A stretch of 32,451 nt of DNA from Bacteroidota bacterium (GCA_947481365.1 CANKGI010000006.1:1-32451), one strand, 5' to 3'; numbered from the stretch's first letter, positions 8,684 through 18,670 are shown. Notes: generated by a model from the letters alone, not told the origin. Program-made: numbers and translations.

Positions 8684-9370
8684 CTACAACATGGCAACAT
8701 GTAGCAATTCATTTTCCTCATCCATTTCAATATGTTGAGCAATTTTAATATCATTTAATGCTTCACTAACTTCATTTATTCTCATACGCACACTTGCACG
8801 TTCACGATAAGCTTCAGCAAATTCGGGGTAAAGTGTAATGGCTTTGTTTAAGTCGCTAACCGATGCATCATATTTTTCAAAGCGCTTTAAAATAAGTGCA
8901 CGCCAGTAGTAATTGTATTCGTTATGCGGACATTGAATAATGGCTTTATTGATGTAAGTGAATGCCATATCAAAATCGTACTTATAGAAGAATAATTCGG
9001 ATAAAAGCAAGTTATAATCGGCCTCAGTATCTTTACAAAGTTTGATGGCACGATCACAAAAATCAATCGCTATATCAAATTCAAATTGTAATTTAAATAA
9101 CTCAGCAATGCATGCATATACATGCGGATTGTTTTTGTCAGCTTCACGTGCATCGTGAAAAATTTCGGCTGCCGATTCAATTTGATGAAGGTATAAATAA
9201 CATAATCCTTTTTTTAAGGTTGCATTCATGTTTGTCGGTTCAAACAACAAGAACATATTTAAAAGATGGAGCGCATCTTCATATTTTCCTTTTTGAATCG
9301 CAGTAATTGCATTTTCGTAAATGTTAGCAGGGCTAACTGTTTTTTCTTTGTTGATGTTACGTGTGTCCAT
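8684..9370 (-). CDS. Tetratricopeptide repeat protein
   Basis: Repeated TPR signatures (YENAITAIQKGKYEDALHLLNMFLLFEPTNMNA; DASVSDLNKAITLYPEFAEAYRERASVRM). Confidence 0.9.
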   Translation of the reverse strand: MDTRNINKEKTVSPANIYENAITAIQKGKYEDALHLLNMFLLFEPTNMNATLKKGLCYLYLHQIESAAEIFHDAREADKNNPHVYACIAELFKLQFEFDIAIDFCDRAIKLCKDTEADYNLLLSELFFYKYDFDMAFTYINKAIIQCPHNEYNYYWRALILKRFEKYDASVSDLNKAITLYPEFAEAYRERASVRMRINEVSEALNDIKIAQHIEMDEENELLHVAML

Positions 9371-9521
9371 GTTGTTTATTGGTTTATTTTATGATTCAAA
9401 ATTTCGCCAATACACCGCAGTCTATCTGCGGACAAAAAATATTTTAAATTATTTTTTTGAAACTGAAACAGACAACTCTATCTTTCACTTCAATTTTGAA
9501 TATCGATGTAATTCATTTATT

Positions 9522-9545
9522 ATTTAAAATTCAACATTTAAAATT
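9522..9545. repeat. Copy 1 of dispersed 24-bp repeat ATTTAAAATTCAACATTTAAAATT
   Basis: Identical 24-bp string at 19708-19731; both lie upstream of a gene start. Confidence 0.75.
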
Positions 9546-9555
9546 ACTTATAGCA

Positions 9556-10560
9556 ATGCCCAAAAATAAAAATGCATACATCCGTTACCGCATCATTGAT
9601 GCTTGTTTGCGAAATAAGCAAAAGCCATTTCCAAGTAAAGATGAATTGATTGTAGCTTGTGAAGTGATTGGTCAGGTTTCATTACGAACAATAGAGCAAG
9701 ATATTTATGATATGCAATACGATGAAGAGTTAGGATATTTTGCGCCAATCAGTTTTAATAGAAAGCAAAAAGGATATAGTTACACCGATTCGTATTACTC
9801 AATTAATAAATTTCCGCTTCGAGAGAATGACTTATATGCTTTAGAGTTTGTGCTTTCATTACTCAAACAGTTTGAAGGAATTGGAGCTGTAAAGCAATAC
9901 AGTGAGACATTAAAAAAAATAGAAGAGATCATAAACATTCGTTCTGTTTTTGGCGAAGAACAATATGAAAATTTTATAGAAGTAGAACAAAGTTTAAGTG
10001 CAAAAGGAAATGAATTTTTAAATGATTTGATGATTGCCGTTAAAGAACGGAGGATTGTAAATATAGAGTACAAAAGATTTGGAACAGACGAGTTTAAAAC
10101 CTATGAATACAAACCTTATGTGCTTAAAGAATATCGCAATCGATGGTATGTTACCGGAAAAAATGTAAGTGCCGAAAAAATTGTAACTTTTGCACTCGAA
10201 AGAATTCATAAGTTGAATTTAACTGATACCTATTTTAAAAAAGATCCCGACTTTAAAGCCAAGGAATATTTTAAACATTCGTTCGGTATTTCGGTAAATA
10301 ATGATTTTAAACCGCTTAAAATTTTGTTAAAATTTGATGCCGACCAGGCTCCATTTATTAAAAGTCAACCTTGGCACGAGTCGCAAAAAATACTTGTCGA
10401 TAACAAAAAAGAATTTAGGATAGAGCTTACAGTAATGCCAAGTTACGAGCTTCGTTCGCAAATATTAAGTTATGGTGCAACTGTTGAAGTACTAAAACCC
10501 TCTAATATGAGGGAAGAAATTTCAGATATTCTGAAACAAGCGTCAAAACGATATAATTGA
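9556..10560 (+). CDS. WYL-domain transcriptional regulator
   Basis: N-terminal HTH (PSKDELIVACEVIGQVSLRTIEQDIYDM); WYL region VNIEYKRFGTDEFKTYEYKPYVLKEYRNRWYVTGK; ATG 9556 preferred over the listed 9457 start. Confidence 0.85.
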   Translation: MPKNKNAYIRYRIIDACLRNKQKPFPSKDELIVACEVIGQVSLRTIEQDIYDMQYDEELGYFAPISFNRKQKGYSYTDSYYSINKFPLRENDLYALEFVLSLLKQFEGIGAVKQYSETLKKIEEIINIRSVFGEEQYENFIEVEQSLSAKGNEFLNDLMIAVKERRIVNIEYKRFGTDEFKTYEYKPYVLKEYRNRWYVTGKNVSAEKIVTFALERIHKLNLTDTYFKKDPDFKAKEYFKHSFGISVNNDFKPLKILLKFDADQAPFIKSQPWHESQKILVDNKKEFRIELTVMPSYELRSQILSYGATVEVLKPSNMREEISDILKQASKRYN

Positions 10561-10597
10561 AATATTTCTTTAAATTTGATAATCTTAAAACCAAATC

Positions 10598-11368
10598 ATG
10601 AAAAAACACATACTCCTTTTTACAATCCTTCTAACAATTTTTGGAAAAGCATCTTTATATGCGCAATGCACACCTAATGTTGCTATAAACGATACGATAC
10701 AAAATCCAAATAGAAGCCCATTATTTCCGCCATTATTGCCTTTTGCAACAGCAAATCTTTGGTATAGTCAGGCAATTACTTTTAAAGTTCCGCTTGATTC
10801 AAATATTGTCGTAGGAGGATATTCAACTCATGCGCATATTGATTCGGCAGGTGTGATAAAGATATACGGAATACCAACTGGTTATTGGTATGAATGTAAT
10901 AGAAATAATTGTACATGGCCTGGCGGTACTCTTGGATGTGCGCTATTAAATGGTACAGGCGATTCTACTATGATAGGAACATACAACTTATTAATTTGTG
11001 TTGAAACTTATACTCACATAGGTGTTATTCCTCCTCTTACACCATACAACAGAATTGATACCAGCAGTTATTCATTTAAAATTTTACCAACTGGTGTTTT
11101 CGAAATTGAAACAGTTAAACATTTAAAAGCTTATCCAAATCCGGTAAATGATATTCTTACCATAGAGCTTACAGGTATAGATGGTAAGGATAATACAGTT
11201 GAAGTTTTTGATGCAACCGGACGTATCGTATTTACAAAGAAAATTGACAAGCCAACTTATTTTGCAGCAACAGAAAAAGTTGATTTATCTGAACTTTCAA
11301 AAGGTTTATACTCTGTAGTACTAAGAAGTGATAAAAATGTTTACTTAAAAAAAGTAATGCATAATTAA
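10598..11368 (+). CDS. Secreted protein with T9SS type A C-terminal sorting domain
   Basis: Signal peptide MKKHILLFTILLTIFGKASLYAQ; C-terminal LKAYPNPVNDILTIEL...VEVFDATGRIVFTKKI...LSKGLYSVVLRSDKNVYLKKVMHN. Confidence 0.88.
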   Translation: MKKHILLFTILLTIFGKASLYAQCTPNVAINDTIQNPNRSPLFPPLLPFATANLWYSQAITFKVPLDSNIVVGGYSTHAHIDSAGVIKIYGIPTGYWYECNRNNCTWPGGTLGCALLNGTGDSTMIGTYNLLICVETYTHIGVIPPLTPYNRIDTSSYSFKILPTGVFEIETVKHLKAYPNPVNDILTIELTGIDGKDNTVEVFDATGRIVFTKKIDKPTYFAATEKVDLSELSKGLYSVVLRSDKNVYLKKVMHN

Positions 11369-13695
11369 AACTTCATTCTAAACTGAAGATTGAAAGTGCG
11401 CGGAGACTCCATTCGGGCAGGTCGGATGGCGTATTCAATGTTGTCAATATTATTTACCAAAAAGGCAACAGTAACGTGTTGATTGATTTCATATCCTAAA
11501 CGAATGTTTTGAATCCAGTCACCATTTTTATGTGCATTTTGAAATTCCTGCATCCCTAAAAATCCGTATAACAAAGGATCAATTTTATCAAATGCGCTGT
11601 AATAAAATGCACTATAGCCAAGCATAAATTTGTGGTAGTTTAATTCAATGTCGGCCTTGCCAAGTTTCCTGTTACGATAGGTGAGTGTATTCATTTTATC
11701 GGCATCGGTAAACGAACTAAATGTGCGAAAAAAGCCACTCATGTAATTACCAAAATTTCGTAACGAAGGTTCTACATTTAAATCAACTGGATATGTATAT
11801 GTAAAGCCGCAAAGCGTTCTAATGCCTAGTTCATTAATTTTTCCGTTTCCTTCTAATGTTATTTCTGCTCCTGCTGTTCGGGTAAAATCAATGTTGATTG
11901 CTTTAAATCCAATTTTTGCCGGAACAATTTGAGGAGGGAAAGTTGTTGTGTCGAGATAAGGTTCTGCATATTGGTCAAAATGAAATTCTATCAGATTGCG
12001 GTATTCTTGCCAGAAAAAAGCAAAATCAACACTTGCTGTAAAATTATTTCCAATAGAGAAAAATTGTTTTGCTCCAATCTCTGTATACCAACCGCGCTCA
12101 CTTTTTAAATCAGGATTCGGAAATATGTAGAGTAAACTCAATTTGTCGGAAACAAATCTTTCTGCAACAGTTGGGAAACGATAGCCTTCACCATAGGTTA
12201 ATCGTAAAAAAGTTTTTTCTTTGGGTTGATAATTTACACCTGCACGAAATAAAGGTCGAGGTGTTTCTTCAATCTTACCCAAGGCATTAAATTCATATCG
12301 TAAACCAGCGTTAAAATTAAATTTATGAAATTTATACTCGGCTTGAGTAAATGCTGATGCGGAGTATCCGGTGTGTTCATCTGGATAAACATTTCCAACA
12401 GCCCACATTTGCGAAAGAAATATACCACTAATCGTATTAAATCCCTTGAACCATTGTTTTTGTAAATTGATGTCGAGTGATTGAGTATTTGCTACAGCAT
12501 TTATTTGCCCGCGATTGTAATGAACTGAGTCAACAAAACGAGTAATGTTATAATGTCTAAATCTAATTGATAAGGTATAATTATTCGGTTTAGTATAAAT
12601 AAGATAAGGGTCAATCGACCACATACGATAAAAATCTTGACCCACTGAACCAAGCCATGGTTTATAAAGAGCGCTATCTCCACCACCCCAAAGAAAAAAT
12701 CTCCCTGCTTTTTTATACATGATATTTCCACCGATACCTGCAGTAAGTCCTTTTATTTTTTCAAAACGATAACGAGTTTTAAAATACAATCTTCCTCTGT
12801 ACGAATCGTTCTCTTGAATGTAACTTCTTACCATATCAATATTTCCGCTGGTTACTAAATCTAGTTTCCCAAATTTTTGACGATGAGAAAAAAATGCGCC
12901 ATTGTTAAATGGTTGTGCTGTTTGTTCCCACCATATTCCTTGATTAGTACGAGGATTTCCGGTTATGCCTTGATATGTTTGAATTTTTGTTTCGGGTTTA
13001 TTTGTTGGCCATCCTGTTTGAAGTGTAACAGTGCCACTCGAAGCAGATGAACCATATAAAACTGACGATGGTCCTTTTAATACTTCGATGTTTTGAGCGG
13101 CTTCAATAGGTAAAAAGTCCCATTGCACATCACCAACATCTGGTCCCATTAATGGCATGTCATCTAATATAACCATCACTCGGCTTCCTACATTATACGA
13201 CCATCCGGCACCACCTCTTATTAATGCTTGCCCATCTACAACACTTACACCTGGAACTTTATTTAAAACTTCGGATAAATTATTAGCGTTTGAGTTTGCA
13301 ATTAAATCAGGTTGAATAGATGTGATTGATACAGTTTCCTTTGCGATAATTTTTTCTTGCTTACTACTCGAAATGACCACCCGATTTAATTCATTAACAT
13401 AAGCTTCAATATAAAAATCAGTTTTAACCCTTTCGTCAAAACCAATAGTTACAGTTTGGTATAATGAATTGTAACCAATTTTTGTGATAATAATTTTATG
13501 TTTTCCGGGTTCAACATTTAATTTAAAAATACCTAAGCTATCAGCTTTTGTTGCATTAGTACGGTCAACCTTTACTGAGGCATAAGGCATAGATTCTCCA
13601 GTCTTCGAATCCATAACATGCCCAATAATCAACGATTCTTGAGCAAATAAATTTGAACAATTTAGGAGGAGTATAAAAGCTATAATTTTTTTCAT
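11365..13695 (-). CDS. TonB-dependent outer membrane receptor with CarboxypepD_reg-like N-terminal domain
   Basis: Signal peptide; IIGHVMDSKTGESMPYASVKV; plug NLSEVLNKVPGVSVVDGQALIRGGAGWSYNVGSRVMVILDDMPL and IEVLKGPSSVLYGSSASSGTV; C-terminal FNLQFRMKF. Confidence 0.95.
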   Translation of the reverse strand: MKKIIAFILLLNCSNLFAQESLIIGHVMDSKTGESMPYASVKVDRTNATKADSLGIFKLNVEPGKHKIIITKIGYNSLYQTVTIGFDERVKTDFYIEAYVNELNRVVISSSKQEKIIAKETVSITSIQPDLIANSNANNLSEVLNKVPGVSVVDGQALIRGGAGWSYNVGSRVMVILDDMPLMGPDVGDVQWDFLPIEAAQNIEVLKGPSSVLYGSSASSGTVTLQTGWPTNKPETKIQTYQGITGNPRTNQGIWWEQTAQPFNNGAFFSHRQKFGKLDLVTSGNIDMVRSYIQENDSYRGRLYFKTRYRFEKIKGLTAGIGGNIMYKKAGRFFLWGGGDSALYKPWLGSVGQDFYRMWSIDPYLIYTKPNNYTLSIRFRHYNITRFVDSVHYNRGQINAVANTQSLDINLQKQWFKGFNTISGIFLSQMWAVGNVYPDEHTGYSASAFTQAEYKFHKFNFNAGLRYEFNALGKIEETPRPLFRAGVNYQPKEKTFLRLTYGEGYRFPTVAERFVSDKLSLLYIFPNPDLKSERGWYTEIGAKQFFSIGNNFTASVDFAFFWQEYRNLIEFHFDQYAEPYLDTTTFPPQIVPAKIGFKAINIDFTRTAGAEITLEGNGKINELGIRTLCGFTYTYPVDLNVEPSLRNFGNYMSGFFRTFSSFTDADKMNTLTYRNRKLGKADIELNYHKFMLGYSAFYYSAFDKIDPLLYGFLGMQEFQNAHKNGDWIQNIRLGYEINQHVTVAFLVNNIDNIEYAIRPARMESPRTFNLQFRMKF

Positions 13696-13805
13696 GTGCA
13701 GAAATAAATCGTGTACAATATAAGCGATATTTTAAAAATAGAAATTCAAACACAATTTTTGATTTAAAACGTTATTCGTTTTAGATGATTAATATCATGT
13801 TGTTT

Positions 13806-13825
13806 AATGCAAATACTTTTGCATT
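13806..13825. promoter_or_regulatory. Inverted repeat AATGCAAA-TACT-TTTGCATT overlapping a Bacteroidota-type -7 box TACTTTTG (13814-13821) upstream of citrate synthase
   Basis: 8-bp arms; TAnnTTTG matches the Bacteroidota sigma-A -7 element; no convincing -33 TTG at the expected spacing. Confidence 0.4.
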
Positions 13826-13907
13826 TTTTGTATATGAGAATTTGATGAAAAAATCTAATCAAATACTAATTTAAAAGGTTTATAGAAAGAAAGTAAATAC
13901 ATTACTT

Positions 13908-15230
13908 ATGGATAAGTTAAAGAACAAATTTGCCGAACAGGGAATTCAAAAAGCAACAGAAATTAGAGAGTTTATTAAAGCAAATGGAGATTTTGTTTTA
14001 GGTCAGTACACACTCGACTCTGTTTACTCAGGTGAAAAAGGTATGATAGGCCTCATTACCGAAACATCATTACTTGATGCTGAAGAAGGTATCAGATTCA
14101 GAGGACATAGTCTTCCTGAATTAAAAAAGAAATTACCTTGCTTGCAAGGTTCTGAAGAGCCTCTTCCTGAAGGATTATTTTATCTGATGTTGATGGATGA
14201 ATTGCCAACATATGATGATATGTATGAAGTAGGAAGCAATTGGACAAAACGAGCAATCGTTCCTAACCATGTTTTTGATGTTATTGATGCATTTCCTGTT
14301 AACACACATCCAATGACGCAGTTTTCTGCTGCAATTATGGCAATGCAAACCGAATCAGAATTTGCGGCAGCTTATCGCAAAGGAATGAACAAAAAAGATT
14401 ATTGGGATTACACCTTTGAAGATTCGATGAATTTGATTGCAAGATTGCCACGTGTAGCAGCTTACATTTATAGAAAAACGTATAAGAACGGAGTTCATAT
14501 TGAGCCAAATCCGAAATTGGATTGGGCTGCAAATTTTGCACATATGCTTGGATATGGCGATAACGAATCGTTTAAGGAAATGATGAGAATGTATATGCTC
14601 ATTCATGCTGATCACGAAGGTGGAAATGTTTCAGCACATGCAACACATTTGGTGGGCTCAGCTCTAAGCGATCCATATCTTTCATTCTCTGCAGCTATGA
14701 ACGGACTTGCAGGGCCATTACATGGTTTGGCAAATCAAGAAGTAATTCGTTGGGTACTCGATTTACAAGCAGAATTAGGTGGCGGAAAACCAAGCAAAAA
14801 ACAAATAGAAGAGTATATTTTAAAAACAATACATGATGGAAAAGTGATTCCTGGATACGGACATGCAGTGTTACGTAAAACAGATCCACGCTTTACTGCC
14901 CAAATGGAATTTGCTAAAAAATATATGCCTAACGATGAGTTGGTAAATATCGTTTGGGATATTTATGATATCGCTCCATCTGTATTAGGAACAATCAGTA
15001 AAATAAAAAATCCTTGGCCAAATGTTGATGCACATTCGGGTGCATTATTGGTTCATTACGGAATGAATGAGTATGATTTTTACACTGTTATGTTTGGTGT
15101 ATCGAGGTCATTAGGAGTATTGGCATCACTCATTTGGGATAGAGCACTTGGTTTGCCACTCGAAAGACCAAAATCAGTAACGGTTGATTGGTTGAAGAAA
15201 ACCATTTCCGCTAAAAAAGCTTCAGTATAA
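13908..15230 (+). CDS. gltA: Citrate synthase, eukaryotic/mitochondrial-like type
   Basis: GMIGLITETSLLDAEEGIRFRGHSLPEL, HADHEGGNVSAHATHLVGSALSDPYLSFSAAMNGLAGPLHGLANQEV, PGYGHAVLRKTDPRF, NVDAHSGALL. Confidence 0.93.
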   Translation: MDKLKNKFAEQGIQKATEIREFIKANGDFVLGQYTLDSVYSGEKGMIGLITETSLLDAEEGIRFRGHSLPELKKKLPCLQGSEEPLPEGLFYLMLMDELPTYDDMYEVGSNWTKRAIVPNHVFDVIDAFPVNTHPMTQFSAAIMAMQTESEFAAAYRKGMNKKDYWDYTFEDSMNLIARLPRVAAYIYRKTYKNGVHIEPNPKLDWAANFAHMLGYGDNESFKEMMRMYMLIHADHEGGNVSAHATHLVGSALSDPYLSFSAAMNGLAGPLHGLANQEVIRWVLDLQAELGGGKPSKKQIEEYILKTIHDGKVIPGYGHAVLRKTDPRFTAQMEFAKKYMPNDELVNIVWDIYDIAPSVLGTISKIKNPWPNVDAHSGALLVHYGMNEYDFYTVMFGVSRSLGVLASLIWDRALGLPLERPKSVTVDWLKKTISAKKASV

Positions 15231-15751
15231 TGTTTATTAAAGCCTATAAAAAAAGTATTATTTTATTTATTACAGCCGGAGTGTTCATAATGAACTCCGG
15301 CTGTGGTTTTTATTCGCAAACAGGTGCGTCAATTCCCCCAGATGCAAAATTGTTTTCGGTAAGTTATATTAACAATACAGCCAGTATTGTTGCGCCAACA
15401 TTAAGTTCTGTTTTTACAGAAAAATTAAAGACTAAAATTATTAATGAAACACAATTAAAACTTACTACAGGCGAAGGAGATTTGCATTTTAGTGGTAAAA
15501 TTATTGATTATAAAACGGCACCGGTTGCAGTTCAGAGTAACAGTACAAACTCTACAAACAGACTTACGATTACAGTCGAAATTTCGTTCGAAAACAGAAA
15601 AGACGAAAAGAAAAACTTTACCCAATCATTCACAAACTTTTACGACTATCCGTCCGAAAAAAATCTATCTTCTGTAGAAACGGAACTCATCAATACTATT
15701 TCAGATATGTTGATTCAGGATATTTTTAATAAAGCATTCGTAAATTGGTGA
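15230..15751 (+). CDS. lptE: LptE-family LPS assembly lipoprotein
   Basis: N-terminal hydrophobic segment and lipobox-like MNSGCGFYSQ; SIPPDAKLFSVSYINNTASIVAPTLSSVFTEKLK typical of Bacteroidota LptE; synteny with secG/groESL. Confidence 0.8.
   Translation: MFIKAYKKSIILFITAGVFIMNSGCGFYSQTGASIPPDAKLFSVSYINNTASIVAPTLSSVFTEKLKTKIINETQLKLTTGEGDLHFSGKIIDYKTAPVAVQSNSTNSTNRLTITVEISFENRKDEKKNFTQSFTNFYDYPSEKNLSSVETELINTISDMLIQDIFNKAFVNW
15272..15304 (+). terminator. Strong hairpin (ACAGCCGGAG...CTCCGGCTGT) followed by a T-rich stretch, inside the 5' part of lptE; candidate attenuator/terminator
   Basis: acagccggag-tg-ttca-taa-tgaa-ctccggctgt: 14 bp paired with one 2-nt bulge and 3-nt loop, then gGTTTTTATT. 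Confidence 0.45.
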
Positions 15752-15794
15752 GTTAATTTTTTTTGCTTACTTCGTGCCTCATTAACATATTCTT

Positions 15795-16661
15795 TTGAAT
15801 AAAGCACAATTCATAACATTAATCGAAAATCCCAAAAATCTTGATAAGTCGCATGTAAATGCACTTAAAAATATTGCTTCAGATTTTCCATATTTTCAGG
15901 CCAATCAAATGTTACTTGCAAGGGCATTATTTAATGAAAATCATTATGAATTTGAAAAGCAACTTAGAACAACCTCAGTTTATGTAGCGAATCGTGAAAT
16001 TTTATATAGGTTTTTGAATGATCAACAACAAGCTGATATTGAAGAGACTATAACAGAAACAAATATTAATCAAATAGATGTTAGTGAAGTTTTAGCGGTA
16101 TCGGCAGAATTTAACAGCGTAACTGAAAATGAGCCAGAAATCGAACTTGTTTCTGAGCAAATAAGTAAAGTACAACAATCAGAAATACCTAAAGAAATTG
16201 AAGTTGTAGATGTTGAAATGACATCTCATGTTAATGAGGTTCATTCGTTTTCGGAATGGCTGACATTAAGTTCTGGTAGTAAAATAATTGCTCATGACGA
16301 AGTAGAAATTTCGGTAGAAAAGAATGAATTAACGAAAGAACCAAACCAAACAGGAAAAACAGAAACTATTTTACCGTCTAATATACCTCAGTTTGAGTCG
16401 ATACTCGATAAGTTTATTCGTGAGAATCCCAGTATTAGCAGGCTAAAAGCCGAATTTTATAATCCAGCAAATGTTGCTAAGCAAAGTGTTGAAGAAGATG
16501 AAGATTTGGTTACCGAAACGTTAGCCAATATTTACTATCAGCAAGGGGCATACAAAAAGGCAATTAGGGCATACGAAAAATTATGCTTGATATATCCTCA
16601 TAAAATGTCTTTATTTGCCTCCCTTATTCAAAAAATTAAAGACGAAAATAAAAACGATTGA
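15795..16661 (+). CDS. Conserved Bacteroidota protein of the lptE-secG locus with C-terminal TPR-like segment
   Basis: C-terminal ETLANIYYQQGAYKKAIRAYEKLCLIYPHKMSLFASLIQKIK; position between lptE and secG; TTG start implied. Confidence 0.75.
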   Translation: MNKAQFITLIENPKNLDKSHVNALKNIASDFPYFQANQMLLARALFNENHYEFEKQLRTTSVYVANREILYRFLNDQQQADIEETITETNINQIDVSEVLAVSAEFNSVTENEPEIELVSEQISKVQQSEIPKEIEVVDVEMTSHVNEVHSFSEWLTLSSGSKIIAHDEVEISVEKNELTKEPNQTGKTETILPSNIPQFESILDKFIRENPSISRLKAEFYNPANVAKQSVEEDEDLVTETLANIYYQQGAYKKAIRAYEKLCLIYPHKMSLFASLIQKIKDENKND

Positions 16662-16663
16662 TT

Positions 16664-17023
16664 ATGTTTCTATTCATTGCCATACTGATTATCATCGCTT
16701 GTGTTTTTTTAACACTTGTAGTACTAATTCAAAACCCAAAAGGTGGAGGAATTGCAGCTAATTTCATTGCTCCACAACAAATTATGGGTGCAAAACGCTC
16801 AACCGATGTGGTTGAAAAAGCAACTTGGATTCTTGCAGTAATTCTTATTTCATTTTCATTACTTTCAAACTTTTTTCGCCCAACTGGCGAAAGTGAAACA
16901 GCAACACCTGAATCTCGTTTAAAAGAAAATATTGAAAATACAGCTACACCTGCAGCTCCTGCTCCTCAGCAACAAGCTCAGCCGGCTCAGCAACAACCAG
17001 CTGCGCAACCTGCTACTAAATAA
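16664..17023 (+). CDS. secG: Preprotein translocase subunit SecG
   Basis: Two TMs; LVVLIQNPKGGGIAANF and KRSTDVVEKATWILAVILI; Pro/Ala/Gln-rich tail; ATG at 16664 preferred over the listed TTG 16658. Confidence 0.93.
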   Translation: MFLFIAILIIIACVFLTLVVLIQNPKGGGIAANFIAPQQIMGAKRSTDVVEKATWILAVILISFSLLSNFFRPTGESETATPESRLKENIENTATPAAPAPQQQAQPAQQQPAAQPATK

Positions 17024-17049
17024 TAGCGTAAAGAAATTTATTAATAAGA

Positions 17050-17078
17050 AACGACTCAAATTTGAGTCGTTTTTTTTA
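17050..17078 (+). terminator. Rho-independent terminator of secG, probably bidirectional
   Basis: Perfect 22-bp palindrome AACGACTCAAATTTGAGTCGTT followed by a T tract; lies between convergent genes. Confidence 0.88.
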
Positions 17079-17083
17079 TGTTA

Positions 17084-18670
17084 TTAAAACCTTCTCTGAA
17101 TACTTGCACAAAATCCAAAGAAATAAGGATTTTGATTCACCCAATTTTCATTTGCAGTAATTGATGTAAGGCTATATTTGAATGTTGGCGAAGCCCCAAT
17201 AGTAACCAAATCATTCACTTTGTATGTTACACTTGGGTTAAATTGAGCAAAGAAATTATTCCTAATACCCGGAAAACGATTCTCATCATTTACAATCAAT
17301 ACCCCAACATTATCGTATGAAACATATGCTGCATCAACTTTTGTAATAATCGCATAACTTAATCCTGCTGTCAACTCAATACCAAATTTGTTCTTGTGTG
17401 AGAATGAATATGTAAGTGTTATAGGAATCTCTGTCCAAGTGTATTTGATATGATTGGTATTTGAGTTACCATTGATGATAGAGTCGTTTACATTGGTCAT
17501 CGAAACGCCTGGTTCGCTAATTCCAATATGAATAGAATTTGGCGATACAGTTGAAAATTGAAATGACTGCGAAAAGTTAGTGATGTTTACACCTGCCGAA
17601 ATTTTCCAATGTTCATTTACATGATATCCAAGTAAGAATCCTCCCGACCAATCTATTGATGGAGATTCAATTTTGCTACGCAGTAAAATATTTTCAGCAT
17701 AATTTCGGATGGAGTTTGTGGGTGCTGATAAATGATTATAGCAATATTGCATACCAAGCATTGCATTGATTGAAAAATGGGTTAAACCGTTTTGATTGGA
17801 TTTTTTAGCTACGGTTTTTTTCGTTAAAATAATAGTGTCAAATTGATTTTTGATTTCAGAAATAGTTGAGCTGTTTTTTATTTCTTTATCAGCAGAAATC
17901 AATTTTTTAGTTGCAGTCGTAATGTTACTATCTGGTTTAATATTCGTTTGTGCCAAAAGGTTTTTTTCGTTTTTTACGTCATGATTAGCATCTAGATCAC
18001 TTGTTATTATAGAGTTTGACGACTGATTTATTGAACGACCTACAAATTGAGTGTTGACATTTCGTTTAGATTTTTGATCTATTGGAAGCGCATTTTTATG
18101 TTGTTTATGCTTAACCAACAAAGTTTGTTTTTTTGAAATGGAAGTTTCACTTATTTGCTCAGCAATTTGTTCTATATGTTGCTTGTTTTTATGTGAAACG
18201 AAGTCTTGACTTATTTTTGATATTGTGCTTTTTTTGCTGTCGCTGTTATGATACTTTGTAATAGATTCAGACAGGATATTTTCAGGAATGACAGATATTT
18301 TTTTTGTGGTTTCTGTTATGTTGGAAGCAGATTGATTTAAGATTGTCTTTTCAGTCTGATGACTTAAGTTTTTGTATCCAAAATATGCGGCCGAACCAAA
18401 GAAAATAAGTAAAAGCGGTACCCATAAAAATTTTCTTAAATAATTACTTTCATCACCAGCCAATTTTGTTTCAATATGCTCCCAGCTTTTAGGATTTAAT
18501 GAGGGTGCAAAATTTTCAACTTTTTCTGAAATTATTTTTTCAAAATCATCATTAGGTAATTCATTGGCAATCTTCTCCCACAACGATTCCGAAGGTTTAT
18601 ATTCAGTATCGTTTAGCTTTTTCTTTAGCTTGCTTTTAAATAATTTATTTTGGTTCCTGAAAAGGTTCAT
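17084..18670 (-). CDS. ECF-sigma-associated protein: cytosolic N-terminus, single TM, long low-complexity linker, C-terminal outer-membrane beta-barrel-like domain
   Basis: PSESLWEKIANELP and NPKSWEHIETKLAGD repeats; TM FLWVPLLLIFFGSAAYFGY; S/T/K/N-rich middle; C-terminal alternating strands ending SIQRRF; overlaps the ECF sigma gene. Confidence 0.75.
   Translation of the reverse strand: MNLFRNQNKLFKSKLKKKLNDTEYKPSESLWEKIANELPNDDFEKIISEKVENFAPSLNPKSWEHIETKLAGDESNYLRKFLWVPLLLIFFGSAAYFGYKNLSHQTEKTILNQSASNITETTKKISVIPENILSESITKYHNSDSKKSTISKISQDFVSHKNKQHIEQIAEQISETSISKKQTLLVKHKQHKNALPIDQKSKRNVNTQFVGRSINQSSNSIITSDLDANHDVKNEKNLLAQTNIKPDSNITTATKKLISADKEIKNSSTISEIKNQFDTIILTKKTVAKKSNQNGLTHFSINAMLGMQYCYNHLSAPTNSIRNYAENILLRSKIESPSIDWSGGFLLGYHVNEHWKISAGVNITNFSQSFQFSTVSPNSIHIGISEPGVSMTNVNDSIINGNSNTNHIKYTWTEIPITLTYSFSHKNKFGIELTAGLSYAIITKVDAAYVSYDNVGVLIVNDENRFPGIRNNFFAQFNPSVTYKVNDLVTIGASPTFKYSLTSITANENWVNQNPYFFGFCASIQRRF

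Noticed and set aside
9457-9555. Longer N-terminus for the WYL regulator
   Set aside because: The added 33 residues run through the 24-bp intergenic repeat and look noncoding; ATG 9556 starts the canonical PKNKNAYIRYRIIDACL sequence.
12069-12731. ORFs on either strand inside the TonB receptor gene (12069..12290 +, 12234..12428 -, 12501..12731 -)
   Set aside because: Out-of-frame readings of the receptor gene, no independent coding evidence.
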